64,000 bases of DNA from Bog-756 sp963824645. GTDB taxonomy: Bacteria; Actinomycetota; Acidimicrobiia; Acidimicrobiales; RAAP-2. Numbering within the stretch: position 1 is the first letter of the stretch; every line of letters starts with the position of its first letter. Below the pieces are notes generated by a model, which ran no database searches, was not told where the DNA came from, and saw nothing but the letters and a program-made list of their open reading frames with translations. The stretch is taken from positions 62,001 to 126,000 of the forward strand of contig CAWGQC010000005.1 in NCBI GenBank assembly GCA_963824645.1, given 5' to 3'. Shown here one piece after another: positions 16,519-24,549 of this stretch. Position numbers and translations under genes: made by a program.

Positions 16519-17004
16519 TCAGGGGCGGCCCGCATGAACCGAGGCCCGCCACCGGCCGGTAGCGGGCACCGTGCATACCAACGTGGCCGCCCGCAGAAGC
16601 CAGTCCATCACCGCCCGGTTGTCGGCATCGGCGGGAACCAATACCACCATTCCACGACGGGGATGGTCCTGTGTGATCCGCCAGCCCTCCGGAAGCGGGC
16701 ACCCGAGGTCGCGCAGACGCCACGCAACCCGAGGCCCGGCGGCGTGCTGCAGGCCGATGGTCGTCGGCTTGGTCGCACCGTTCGGGGTTGGCTTACCGGG
16801 CAACCAGGTGACGGTCGGAACCTTATGGGTCGATCCGCCCAAAAAAGCGAAGGGGCCGGGCTGGGGTGGTTCGTGGTCCTCATCGATGATCGGCTCCACG
16901 TTGATCCAGCCGGTGCCTGACCTTTGGGCGGTGGCCATGGCGGCGAGCAGTGCGGGATCGGCGTGGTCGACGAACTCGATCTCGCGGGGTTGGCTCCGAG
17001 TCAT
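16519..17004 (-). CDS. Conserved hypothetical protein, coupled to LLM oxidoreductase
   Basis: 161 aa from ATG 17004, overlapping the stop of the LLM gene (ATGA type). No known motif is recognised. The first part (REIEFVDHADPALLAAMATA) is acidic, the middle (FAFLGGSTHKVPTVTWLPGK) is hydrophobic with prolines, and the end (WRLRDLGCPLPEGWRITQDH) suggests a small globular alpha/beta domain with no signal peptide or membrane segments. The open frame continues upstream inside the LLM gene and is ignored as a shadow. Expressed last in the nitroreductase-LLM gene set. Confidence 0.7.
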   Translation of the reverse strand: MTRSQPREIEFVDHADPALLAAMATAQRSGTGWINVEPIIDEDHEPPQPGPFAFLGGSTHKVPTVTWLPGKPTPNGATKPTTIGLQHAAGPRVAWRLRDLGCPLPEGWRITQDHPRRGMVVLVPADADNRAVMDWLLRAATLVCTVPATGRWRASVHAGRP

Positions 17005-17903
17005 GTCTGAAGGTCGAGGACGCCGTCGGCCAACGATGTGAGCTCGTCCCGCCATGACTCCGGCGTGACCATCGGTCGGACCACGAACTTGGAGAATCCC
17101 ACGGCGCAGAACCGCTCGAGCATGTGGCGCAGACCGTCGATCCCCACCGGGATCACCTGCGTCGGATCGACGCCTCGGCGGGTAGCCGCCACGGCCCGGA
17201 TCATCTGCGGCGAAAGAGGGTGGTGCGCGTAGGCAACGGACACCCCGAAATGCTCGGGACTGATGGCCCGTCCCGCCTCTTCGGCCGCCTCGTCGATGAC
17301 GATCCGGGCCGCGGCGGCCTCCTCGGGAGTGCAGGAGGAAGGGAGCCACCCGTCGGCCAGCCGACCGCAGCGACGAAGGGCGGCGGGAACCATGCCGCCG
17401 GTCCAGAACTCGAGTGGTTGCTGCACCGGTAGAGGCGCAAGGGTCACGCCGTCGAACTGGGCACCGTCGCCCTGGTGGCTGACCGTCTCCCCGTCCCACA
17501 GCTTCCGGACCACCGGAAGCATCTCGTCCATCAATCGACCCTTGCCTCCCGCACCCGCTCCTACGGCGCTGGCTTCCGGCTGCCGGGACAGGCCTGGCAC
17601 GAAAGTGACCAGCAGTCGTCCTCCGGATAGTCGGTCGAGTCCTGCCAGTTGCTTGGCCAACCTGACCGGATTGTGCCCCGGCAGAAGGATGGTGGTTCCC
17701 AATTTGAGGTGCTGGTTGTGGGCGGCAGCGTAGGCCAGTCCGACCAGTGGATCGATGGTGGGCGCGGTCAGGATCTCCGGTAACCAGATCGAATCGAACC
17801 CCAACTGGTCCAGGTCGTCGACCACACCGGCCAGCCCTCGGCCGTCACCCACGGGGGCCGGACCCAATCCCACTCCGATGCGTATCTTCATCGGCAACGC
17901 CAT
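17001..17903 (-). CDS. LLM-class flavin-dependent oxidoreductase (probable F420)
   Basis: 300 aa from ATG 17903 (MALPMKIRIGVGLGP; ATG 17891 is an alternative). The luciferase-like TIM-barrel features are DDLDQLGFDSIWLPEIL, LKLGTTILLPGHNPVRLAKQ and LSGGRLLVTFVPGLS. The overall pattern resembles F420-dependent members common in actinomycetes, although the cofactor cannot be proven from sequence alone. Lies 37 bp after the nitroreductase gene and is coupled to the downstream hypothetical protein. Confidence 0.85.
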   Translation of the reverse strand: MALPMKIRIGVGLGPAPVGDGRGLAGVVDDLDQLGFDSIWLPEILTAPTIDPLVGLAYAAAHNQHLKLGTTILLPGHNPVRLAKQLAGLDRLSGGRLLVTFVPGLSRQPEASAVGAGAGGKGRLMDEMLPVVRKLWDGETVSHQGDGAQFDGVTLAPLPVQQPLEFWTGGMVPAALRRCGRLADGWLPSSCTPEEAAAARIVIDEAAEEAGRAISPEHFGVSVAYAHHPLSPQMIRAVAATRRGVDPTQVIPVGIDGLRHMLERFCAVGFSKFVVRPMVTPESWRDELTSLADGVLDLQT

Positions 17904-17940
17904 GGATGGCGGGCCACCTCGACCGGCGTGAAAGGTGTAG

Positions 17941-18633
17941 TCATGGCAGACGCATCGGTGGTCCGTCGAAGCGGTCGACGGTGGCAAAGGACTCGACAAG
18001 CTCCCGACGGAGCCGGGTGGGCTGGTGGACCGGTGGACCCAAGGCCAACAGCGCGGCCACCGACATCGTGTCGGGAACGCCCAGAAGATCCTTCACTGAG
18101 CCCTCCTCTCGGATGATCATGGTGGTCATGACCCCGGCGAGCCCTTCGCCGCGGGCCGCCAGAAGAATGCTCCAGGCGAAAGGGTAGATCGAGGCGCCGC
18201 CCACCATGGTGTAGTGGTCCGCATCTCGATCGACGGCGGCCAGACGGGTCAGGTCGGCCAGGAGCACCAACATCACCGGTACAGCATCGAGGTTCTCCGC
18301 GAATCCTCCGGGGTTCTCGGCCGCCGTGGCGGCGATCCGGGCGGCCTCAGCCAACGACCGCCGCTCCCGCTCACGGTCGGTGACCGGAGCCCAGGGGGTG
18401 AGGCCGGCCGCCGACTGGGCCAGGTACTCGTACCATCCGGGGAGATAGGCGTGGCGGAGCTGGCGCCGGGTGGCGGGGTCCTTGACCACGATCACCCGCC
18501 ACGCCTGGCGATTTCCTCCGTTGGGGGCGAAGCGGGCAGTGTCCAGCAGTCGGTAGACGACGTCATCGGGTACGGGGGTGCTCTCGAATTGGCGCACCGC
18601 ACCTGTCGACCGGAGGGCGTCGATGAGTTCCAT
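17941..18633 (-). CDS. Nitroreductase-family protein
   Basis: 230 aa FMN-dependent nitroreductase fold: ALRSTGAVRQFESTPVPDDV with the conserved Arg contacting FMN, then LLDTARFAPNGGNRQAWRVI. Such enzymes reduce nitro groups, quinones or flavins. A TACCGT hexamer 8 nt upstream of the ATG is a candidate -10, so it may lead the three-gene set with the LLM oxidoreductase and hypothetical protein. Confidence 0.9.
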   Translation of the reverse strand: MELIDALRSTGAVRQFESTPVPDDVVYRLLDTARFAPNGGNRQAWRVIVVKDPATRRQLRHAYLPGWYEYLAQSAAGLTPWAPVTDRERERRSLAEAARIAATAAENPGGFAENLDAVPVMLVLLADLTRLAAVDRDADHYTMVGGASIYPFAWSILLAARGEGLAGVMTTMIIREEGSVKDLLGVPDTMSVAALLALGPPVHQPTRLRRELVESFATVDRFDGPPMRLP

Positions 18634-18785
18634 GCTTCCCGACGGTAGCGGCCAGGTGGGCCGAGTGGGACAGCCCGAACCACCGGGAGTTTCGACGGGT
18701 GCGTGACGGCCGTCGACCGGATGGCTGGGCCCGGCCGCCGTGGCCGGGCGGCGATTGTGCTCGGTGGTGGGGCCCGGGGCCCCGG

Positions 18786-19268
18786 TTAGAGGGACTCGAG
18801 AATGGCGTCGGCGGCGCTTACGGACAAGCCCGGACCGGGTTCCACGTTGAGGGTGGTGACCACACCGTCCTCGATAACCATGGCATAGCGCTGGGAACGG
18901 GTTCCCAGACCGAAGCCGCTCCCGTCCATCTCCAGTCCGACGGCACGAGCGAAGTCGCCGTTCCCGTCGGCCAACATGAGGACCAGATCACCGACACCCT
19001 GGTCTTTGCCCCAGGCATCCATGACGAACGGGTCGTTGACCGAAATGCAGGCCACCGTGTCGACTCCCTTGGCCGCCAAGGCGTCGTGACGAACCACGTA
19101 GCTCGGCAAGTGGTAGTCCGAACAGGTCGGGGTAAATGCCCCCGGTACGGCGAACAGAACGACCTTGCCCGAACCCAGAATTTCGCCGGTCTGAACCGGC
19201 GTGGGTCCGTCGGGCCCAGAGGTCATGACGCGAACATCCGGAATCCGGTCGCCGACAGCGATAGCCAT
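18786..19268 (-). CDS. Peroxiredoxin (Prx5/AhpE-like, redoxin fold)
   Basis: 160 aa. VLFAVPGAFTPTCSDYHLPS contains the Prx5-type PGAFTPxC motif with the peroxidatic Cys, followed by ACISVNDPFVMDAWGKDQGV and an FGLGTRSQRYAMVIEDGVV segment typical of the family. It reduces hydrogen peroxide and organic hydroperoxides. GAGGAGAG is a strong ribosome binding site before ATG 19268. Stands alone, with short non-coding gaps on either side (18634-18785, 19269-19435). Confidence 0.93.
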   Translation of the reverse strand: MAIAVGDRIPDVRVMTSGPDGPTPVQTGEILGSGKVVLFAVPGAFTPTCSDYHLPSYVVRHDALAAKGVDTVACISVNDPFVMDAWGKDQGVGDLVLMLADGNGDFARAVGLEMDGSGFGLGTRSQRYAMVIEDGVVTTLNVEPGPGLSVSAADAILESL

Positions 19269-19435
19269 GATCTCTCCTCGGGTTGGCGCTAAGAGCGGGA
19301 TTGCGAGCTACCGGGCGGGTCCCCGGTAGCAGAGCCACCCGCAGCATACGGTGCCGGCGGCACCGTCAGGACCGGCCGTGGAGCCCGGGTCCAGCTGGCG
19401 CCCCTGGGAGCCCGTGACCGGTCCCCCCATCTCGC

Positions 19436-19879
19436 TCAGACGGCGGGAGGCAGGCCGTCGATGACCTCGAACAGCCAGACCGGCATGCGTGCTGCCCGAC
19501 CGGTTGGATCGATGGCACCGTGGACGGTGACGGCGGTGGCCCGCCACTGGCCCTCGACGGTCAGCAGGTAACCCACCTGAAACGTGGTCCGGGTGAGGAG
19601 GCCCACCGTGACATGGATGTCCACGACGTCGTCGAAGCGCAGGGGCCGCCGGTACTGGACCACGAGTTCGAGGACGGCGAAGTCGATTCCCTCGGTGCGG
19701 ACCTGCTCGTAGGGATAACCGGCATGGCGCAACAAAGAGGCACGAGCCTCTTCCAGATAAGCGGCGTAGGCACCATGGTGAATGACGCCCATGGCATCCG
19801 TTTCGGCGAAGCGGGTCCTGATGCGATGGGTGAAGGGGTAGTCGTCGACCCGCAGCGAAGGAGTCAGAGCAGCACGCAC
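19436..19879 (-). CDS. Acyl-CoA thioesterase (4HBT hotdog fold)
   Basis: 147 aa. The 4-hydroxybenzoyl-CoA thioesterase signature is IRTRFAETDAMGVIHHGAYA with the catalytic Asp. Such YbgC/FadM-like enzymes hydrolyse acyl-CoA. GTG start at 19879 is preceded by TAACGT and exactly 6 nt, the leaderless pattern found elsewhere in the window. The upstream minus-strand gene ends 22 bp before it, so read-through from that gene is also possible. Confidence 0.88.
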   Translation of the reverse strand: MRAALTPSLRVDDYPFTHRIRTRFAETDAMGVIHHGAYAAYLEEARASLLRHAGYPYEQVRTEGIDFAVLELVVQYRRPLRFDDVVDIHVTVGLLTRTTFQVGYLLTVEGQWRATAVTVHGAIDPTGRAARMPVWLFEVIDGLPPAV

Positions 19880-19901
19880 GCCGCGACGTTACCGCCGGTC
19901 G

Positions 19902-20855
19902 CTACCCGTGTTGGCCTGAACTCCCGGGCGGGTCGGGTTGGTTCCATTCGATCCATCCGACCCCCTCACGACCGTCCCCGGTCGCGAAACGGGCGGCTGC
20001 CCGGGGGAAGCGGCTCGTCCGTCCCTGGGGAGAGACGAGGAACAGCGGACCGAAGGCCAGCGGGTGGATCGCCACCTCGATGGGGCCCGGCAGGAGCCGA
20101 GCCACGGCGGCATGGGGCAGACCGTCCCGGCCCAATTCCTCACTCATGGTGATCGCCTCGACGGTGAGGGCAGAACCGTCGGGCGGCTGGATATAGCCGA
20201 GGGCCACCGACTGGCCGGGCATCCGGATGTCAGCGAAGTGCAGCCGGGTCCCATCGTTCAGGCGCACGGCGGCCCAGCACCAGCCGAAGGCCCACCAGTC
20301 CCGGACGCCCCAGGAGTGGTCGCGTTGCCCTGTGCCGTCGACGGAAAACCGGTCCCCGCCCACGATGACCTCACCGGCGACGAGGCACGGGATCTCGTAA
20401 CGGGTCGTCACCCGGTAGTGGTAGGGATGCCCGTCGGTGAGCCAGGTGAGATCGACAGCCAGAGAAGTAGGCGGTCCGGCCGTCTGCCGATAGACGGCAG
20501 TCGGGTCGTGATGAACGACGGCAGGAGCGGTTCCGGTCACCCTCATGACCGTCAACGGCTCCTCGATCGTCACATTCGCCTCGTATCCGTTGGACCCGAC
20601 GGACAGACCGGCACCGGCCTGGTACGGGAGGTCGTAAGCCAGCGATGCCACCAGTGGCCGGTCGGCGCCCACGACCGTGGCGGTCCACCAGGTCACGCCC
20701 AGATTGGGATAAAGACCGATGCGTATGTAGCCGGCCAACGCACCCTTGTCGACAACGAAGTCGAGATAGTAGGACTCGTTCCAAAGTGGGTCGGATTCGG
20801 GTGGGTGCCGCCACTCGTCCGTGCCGTCAACCCGATGGCTACCGTCGTCAGACAC
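19902..20855 (-). CDS. Hypothetical protein, DUF7064-like / CrtC-like beta-barrel
   Basis: 317 aa from GTG 20855. RDHSWGVRDWWAFGWCWAAV, with the HSWG core, is the fingerprint of a family of actinobacterial proteins of unknown function related to hydroxyneurosporene synthase-like (CrtC/AttH) beta-sandwich proteins. Many Trp and Tyr residues and a GDRFSVDGTGQRDHSWG segment support this. No signal peptide. In other actinomycetes such genes sit with steroid or lipid degradation; here a thioesterase follows 22 bp downstream. Function unknown. Confidence 0.7.
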   Translation of the reverse strand: MSDDGSHRVDGTDEWRHPPESDPLWNESYYLDFVVDKGALAGYIRIGLYPNLGVTWWTATVVGADRPLVASLAYDLPYQAGAGLSVGSNGYEANVTIEEPLTVMRVTGTAPAVVHHDPTAVYRQTAGPPTSLAVDLTWLTDGHPYHYRVTTRYEIPCLVAGEVIVGGDRFSVDGTGQRDHSWGVRDWWAFGWCWAAVRLNDGTRLHFADIRMPGQSVALGYIQPPDGSALTVEAITMSEELGRDGLPHAAVARLLPGPIEVAIHPLAFGPLFLVSPQGRTSRFPRAAARFATGDGREGVGWIEWNQPDPPGSSGQHG

Positions 20856-20926
20856 CGGTCAGTCGAGCCGGGTTGGTCGACGCGGCAATACCGGGGCAAG
20901 GATGGCTGGCGGCCTCATGGACGTTC

Positions 20927-21841
20927 TCAACCGAGATTATTGGCGCAGGTATTGCCGTCCCGGTCGCTGTTCGATCCGTCCGGACACGTTGTGTCATTCC
21001 ACACGACGTCGGTCACATTGACGTCGGTCATATAGGAATCGTTCAAGTCGGCCTGAGTGAGGTTGGCACCCTCGAGGTTGGCTCCATCGAGGTCGACTTC
21101 CTCGAAATCGGCACCGGTGAGATCGGCACCGGTCAAATGGGAGTCAGTCAAACGGGCACCCGACATGTCGGCTCCGGCCAGTTCCGCATCGGCCATCTTG
21201 GCATCCGACAGAGTGGCATTGACGAAAAGGGCACCACCGGCATCGACACCGGCCAACGTGGCCAGAGTCATGTTTGTGTCCGTCAGGTTGGCGTCGACCA
21301 ACGTGGCGTCGGTGAGGTTCGACTGGAACAGTGAGGCTCCCGAAAGATCGGCACTGGACAGATCGGCTGTGCTCAGGTCGCACCTCTCCAGATCAGCCCC
21401 CGGCGTGAAGTTGGAGCAGTACGGGGGGGAGACGGTCAGACTGGTGCTGGCTTTAACCGTTTTAGACCCGGTGGCGGCGATGACGATCTTGTAGACCAGA
21501 GCCTTCTTGCCGGTGTCGGCTGGCAGCGTGATCCCCTGGGAAACGCTGCCGTTCGAACAGGGGACCGAAATCGGAAGCCCTCCGACCGGCTTCTTCGAAG
21601 AAAATACGCACATGGTGGCGTTGGTGACATCGGCGGACAGCGTGGCCGTACCACCCCCGCTGAGGAGGGCCGGTGGACTGACGACGAAGGACGTGACGGT
21701 GGGACCCGTGCCGGGGTGGGATCGCGTCGACGCCGCGCCTACGCCGCCATCCCGCAAGGTGACGACGCCGACGACAGAAACCAGAAGTAGCGCCGCGCAC
21801 AGCCACCATCGCCCTCCCCCATTGATTTTCCCCCTGCTCAT
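20927..21841 (-). CDS. Secreted pentapeptide-repeat protein with N-terminal Ig-like domain
   Basis: 304 aa. An N-terminal signal segment (RWWLCAALLLVSVVGVVTL) is followed by an Ig-like domain (~45-140) with two cysteines in ATMCVFSSKKPVGGLPISVP and the following CS. Residues ~152-278 are about 25 tandem A(D/N)Lxx pentapeptides (for example LTGADLTGADFEEVDLDGAN), which fold into a right-handed quadrilateral beta-helix. The tail TTCPDGSNSDRDGNTCANN carries two Cys and is common at the end of actinobacterial pentapeptide proteins. Probably cell-surface or secreted. Shares its Ig-like domain with the protein at 26554-27423. Confidence 0.85.
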   Translation of the reverse strand: MSRGKINGGGRWWLCAALLLVSVVGVVTLRDGGVGAASTRSHPGTGPTVTSFVVSPPALLSGGGTATLSADVTNATMCVFSSKKPVGGLPISVPCSNGSVSQGITLPADTGKKALVYKIVIAATGSKTVKASTSLTVSPPYCSNFTPGADLERCDLSTADLSSADLSGASLFQSNLTDATLVDANLTDTNMTLATLAGVDAGGALFVNATLSDAKMADAELAGADMSGARLTDSHLTGADLTGADFEEVDLDGANLEGANLTQADLNDSYMTDVNVTDVVWNDTTCPDGSNSDRDGNTCANNLG

Positions 21842-22122
21842 CCCTGCGATCCTAGAGGGTGAGCGCGCCTACCGCACTGGGAACCTCTCGACTTCTTGAC
21901 CATCCGGGTGCCGCGCGTGTGTCGACGACTACCGAGAGTGACGCCGGGCGGGCGGCTACGGACGGGGCGCTCTACTCTGGGCGCAATGCCCGTCCGAGGG
22001 GACAGCCATACGCGCCTCACTCACAGCCGGCACCAAGGTAGGTACGGTCGTTAGCGGGTAGGCGGGTAAGAGGTGATCCGTCGTTCTCGTCAACCAGAGC
22101 TCCGCCATCTACCATCGACACC

Positions 22123-22514
22123 GTGTCCCCGAGCCGTCGCACCGCTCCGATCGGATTGGCCCTGGCCTTCACAGCCAGCGGAATCACTCACCTGGTCCGA
22201 CCTCAGGTCTTCGAATCCATCATGCCGAGAGTCATTCCCATTCGGCATCACCGTGCCTTGATCTACATCAGCGGGGCGGCTGAACTCCTGGGGGCGGTCG
22301 GGCTGGTGCGCCGCACCCGATGGGCTTCGCCATTCAGCATTGCTCTGTTGGTAGCCGTGTTTCCGGCCAACCTACAAATGGCATTGGACGCAGGGTCGGG
22401 GCGTCATCCCCGAACGATGGACAACCCCCTGGTGGCCTGGGGAGGCTCCCCCTCCAAGTCGTGATGATGTGGGCGGCCGGCCAAGCACGTCGACCGGTGG
22501 ACGGCGGGACATGA
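22123..22514 (+). CDS. DoxX-like membrane protein, frameshifted near its C-terminus
   Basis: GTG start at 22123, preceded by TACCAT and 7 nt. The frame encodes FTASGITHLVRPQVFESIMP, ISGAAELLGAVGLVRRTRWA and SIALLVAVFPANLQMALDAG, a small four-helix DoxX/DoxD-like protein. At NPLVAW the frame passes into GGSPSKS and stops at 22464, whereas the next frame gives GRLPLQVVMMWAAGQARRPV, the expected family ending, and runs to 22514. One extra G in the run 22439-22442 restores the whole protein. Either a sequencing error or a recently damaged gene. Function of the family is unclear. Confidence 0.75.
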
Positions 22515-22830
22515 CGCCGGAATGAAGTGGTCGAACCCATCGGGAACCCTGCTGTCTTGACCAGGATCCAACCCAGCGTGACCTTCGCCGCCAGCCTCTG
22601 CGCATCTAAGAATGGTCGCCCGAACACCATGCGTTTCAGATCCCCAGTTTCCCGGGCATCCATATCGGATGCACGAGTTTCCTGGGGTTGTCCGGCAGCC
22701 AATGTCACGACCCCGGTAGTGGCCACTTGCTTCGTACAACCTTGAATGCAGTCGACCCACATGACTCTTCAGGGCGCCAGGCGGAAGGTCGTCGTCCAGG
22801 AGATCGGCGTAGTCATCGACCAGTTATTGG
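22515..22830. other. Stretch without a recognisable gene
   Basis: Short open frames exist on both strands, but none has family-like residues, a convincing ribosome binding site or a plausible neighbour link. The only long one is antisense to the DoxX-like gene. I see no RNA gene or repeat here. Confidence 0.5.
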
Positions 22831-22974
22831 TCATAGTGGGTAGCCGAGTGGACAGCCAACTTCCCGCGAAACCCGGTCGCCCAGGACCGGTTTCTCCACC
22901 TTGATGCCGGGCCACCATCCGGAAGCGGCAACGATGGCAAGGACGATGACGACGAGGGTCAGAGGGCTTTTCAC
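22831..22974 (-). CDS. 47-residue single-pass membrane protein coupled to phosphotransferase
   Basis: GTG at 22974 overlaps the phosphotransferase stop (GTGA, 4 bp), which is the main support. The product begins VKSPLTLVVIVLAIVAASGW, a single transmembrane helix with a short N-terminus, followed by a ~27-residue tail with Lys, Glu and Asp residues (GIKVEKPVLGDRVSREVG). No known family. It is too short for most gene callers; translational coupling and the clear hydrophobic helix argue that it is real. Confidence 0.5.
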   Translation of the reverse strand: MKSPLTLVVIVLAIVAASGWWPGIKVEKPVLGDRVSREVGCPLGYPL

Positions 22975-23864
22975 GCCGCCAATGCCCCCTGTACCCACTC
23001 CTTCGACCTCGACTGGATCTCCTCCGATGTGATGGCCAGTCCAAGTGCCTCGCATGCAGTCACCCAATGGTCGACCTGTCGGACACCCCGCAATCCATAG
23101 AGGACGTCCCACATGGCAAGGTCGCCCAGTCGGACTTCCGCCGCTCGTTCGTAGTGGCGGAGAAAGCGGTCTGGTGCATCCCCACCCGGGTTGATGGCCA
23201 GGAAGTGACGATAAAGGGCCACCGCCGCATGGCGCGGTTCGACGGTGACGTCTGCCCAGTCCACGACACCGGCGAGGGTCCCGTGGCCGTCAAAGAGCAG
23301 GTTCCCGGGGTTGTAATCATCATGGCTGAACACCACCGACAACTCCCCCGCCATTTCGTGGAGTCCGGCAAGCATTTGATCGACCCGAGGAGCATCGCTT
23401 CCCATTCCCTCAGTTGACGGATGCCATCGATGCCAGCGTGGAGGTCGGAGGATAGCGCCACTCTGAGGCGATATTTCGTGGATCCGTGCCAAGGCCTGTG
23501 CGGCGCCCTGAATCCAAAGATCCAGATCGGTGGGATGCATCTGCGGTCGGCCCGGTAACGCCGTCATAACCAGGGCGTGGGCATGCCCGAACCACTCGGC
23601 CTGGTCGTCTAGGAGAATGGGTTCAGGGGTTGGCGCACTCGAAGGCGACACGACCGTCAGGTTGTCGAACTCACGTTTCGCCTCCTCGGGATTCTTGATG
23701 CAGACCTTTAGGACCAAGGATGATCCATCCAAGCGAAAGGCGTAGGTTTCGCCTTGCATTCCCCCGGTCAGACGAGTCACACCGCCCGGAGCCCGATCGG
23801 ATCCGAGGGCGCGCGCCATGCGACGCAACCCGCGGTTCCAGCCGGCTGAGGCTTGGAGCGTCAT
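22971..23864 (-). CDS. Aminoglycoside/choline-type phosphotransferase (APH family)
   Basis: 297 aa kinase-fold protein. LTGGMQGETYAFRLDGSSLV with the nucleotide-binding loop, SLVLKVC with the ATP-binding Lys, VVFSHDDYNPGNLLFDGHG (Brenner HxDxxxxN motif, here HDDYNPGN) and LAGVVDWADVTVEPRHAAV with the metal-binding Asp are all present. APH enzymes phosphorylate aminoglycosides, choline, homoserine or sugars; the context does not identify a substrate, so resistance should not be assumed. Confidence 0.88.
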   Translation of the reverse strand: MTLQASAGWNRGLRRMARALGSDRAPGGVTRLTGGMQGETYAFRLDGSSLVLKVCIKNPEEAKREFDNLTVVSPSSAPTPEPILLDDQAEWFGHAHALVMTALPGRPQMHPTDLDLWIQGAAQALARIHEISPQSGAILRPPRWHRWHPSTEGMGSDAPRVDQMLAGLHEMAGELSVVFSHDDYNPGNLLFDGHGTLAGVVDWADVTVEPRHAAVALYRHFLAINPGGDAPDRFLRHYERAAEVRLGDLAMWDVLYGLRGVRQVDHWVTACEALGLAITSEEIQSRSKEWVQGALAA

Positions 23865-24175
23865 CGCCCTCTAATCACCCTCCGGCTGGAACAGGGCCGG
23901 TTCTTCGAGCATGTGGTGGGCCAAGCGGATCCAATCGGGGCTGAGATGTCTGCTGTGGGGCCGATTAGCCCCGCCATGGCGCTTCTGCCCGCAGCAGTGC
24001 ACTGATGTCCCTCAGACTTACCTGGCACCGCCCAGATCCTCTGCAGGCTTAGGGCACGCCTCAACCGTCCAGGTCTCTCCTTTGCCGTCCACCAGTTTCA
24101 CGCCTTAGCTTCTCTCTTCTGCGGGCGTCACCTTAGAAGTGGTAGGTGAATCGACCGGTGTACAACTTCCAGCCA
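23865..24175. other. Intergenic region upstream of PadR
   Basis: Between the divergent phosphotransferase and PadR genes. I see no open frame with family features, no RNA gene and no clear repeat apart from the PadR promoter at the right edge. Base composition is a little less GC-rich than the flanking core genes. Confidence 0.5.
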
Positions 24176-24203
24176 TTGACTATTACGACTTACGGAATAG
24201 TAT
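24176..24203 (+). promoter_or_regulatory. Sigma70-type promoter with PadR-like inverted repeat
   Basis: TTGACT (24176-24181) and TAGTAT (24198-24203) form -35 and -10 boxes with a 16-bp spacer. The inverted repeat ACTATT-N11-AATAGT (24179-24201) spans both boxes and is a good candidate for PadR autoregulation. Confidence 0.65.
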
Positions 24204-24219
24204 GACTCAAAGGCGAGCG

Positions 24220-24549
24220 ATGGGACAGGGAATGGCATCCAAGCGACTGGGGAGGACGCAAGACGCCACAATCCTGGTCCTCACCAGCCTCTCAGGGGGT
24301 CCAAAGCACGGGTATGCGGTGATCAAGGACATCGAATCCATGAGCGGCGTGTCTTTTGGACCGGGCACCCTCTACGGCGTCCTGGCCCGTCTGGAAGAGG
24401 AGGGACTCGTTGAGTCCCTACCCAGCGACGATCACCGTCGCCCTTACCGGATCACCGGGAGCGGTGCCACCGTCTTGCGCCAGCGACTTGAAGCCAACGT
24501 GAGGGTCGCCGACATCGGATTCAAACGATTGGGAGTTTTGGGAGCATGA
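24220..24549 (+). CDS. PadR-family transcriptional regulator
   Basis: 109 aa from ATG 24220, chosen because transcription from the promoter at 24176-24203 would begin near 24210, after the earlier ATG at 24202; AAGGCGAG serves as ribosome binding site. LTSLSGGPKHGYAVIKDIES and VSFGPGTLYGVLARLEEEGL are the PadR winged-helix signature. It overlaps the next gene (ATGA), a typical PadR/membrane-partner pair in which the regulator controls its neighbour. Confidence 0.92.
   Translation: MGQGMASKRLGRTQDATILVLTSLSGGPKHGYAVIKDIESMSGVSFGPGTLYGVLARLEEEGLVESLPSDDHRRPYRITGSGATVLRQRLEANVRVADIGFKRLGVLGA

Noticed and set aside
22334..22762. 142-codon minus-strand frame
   Set aside because: Largely antisense to the DoxX-like gene and without recognisable motifs.
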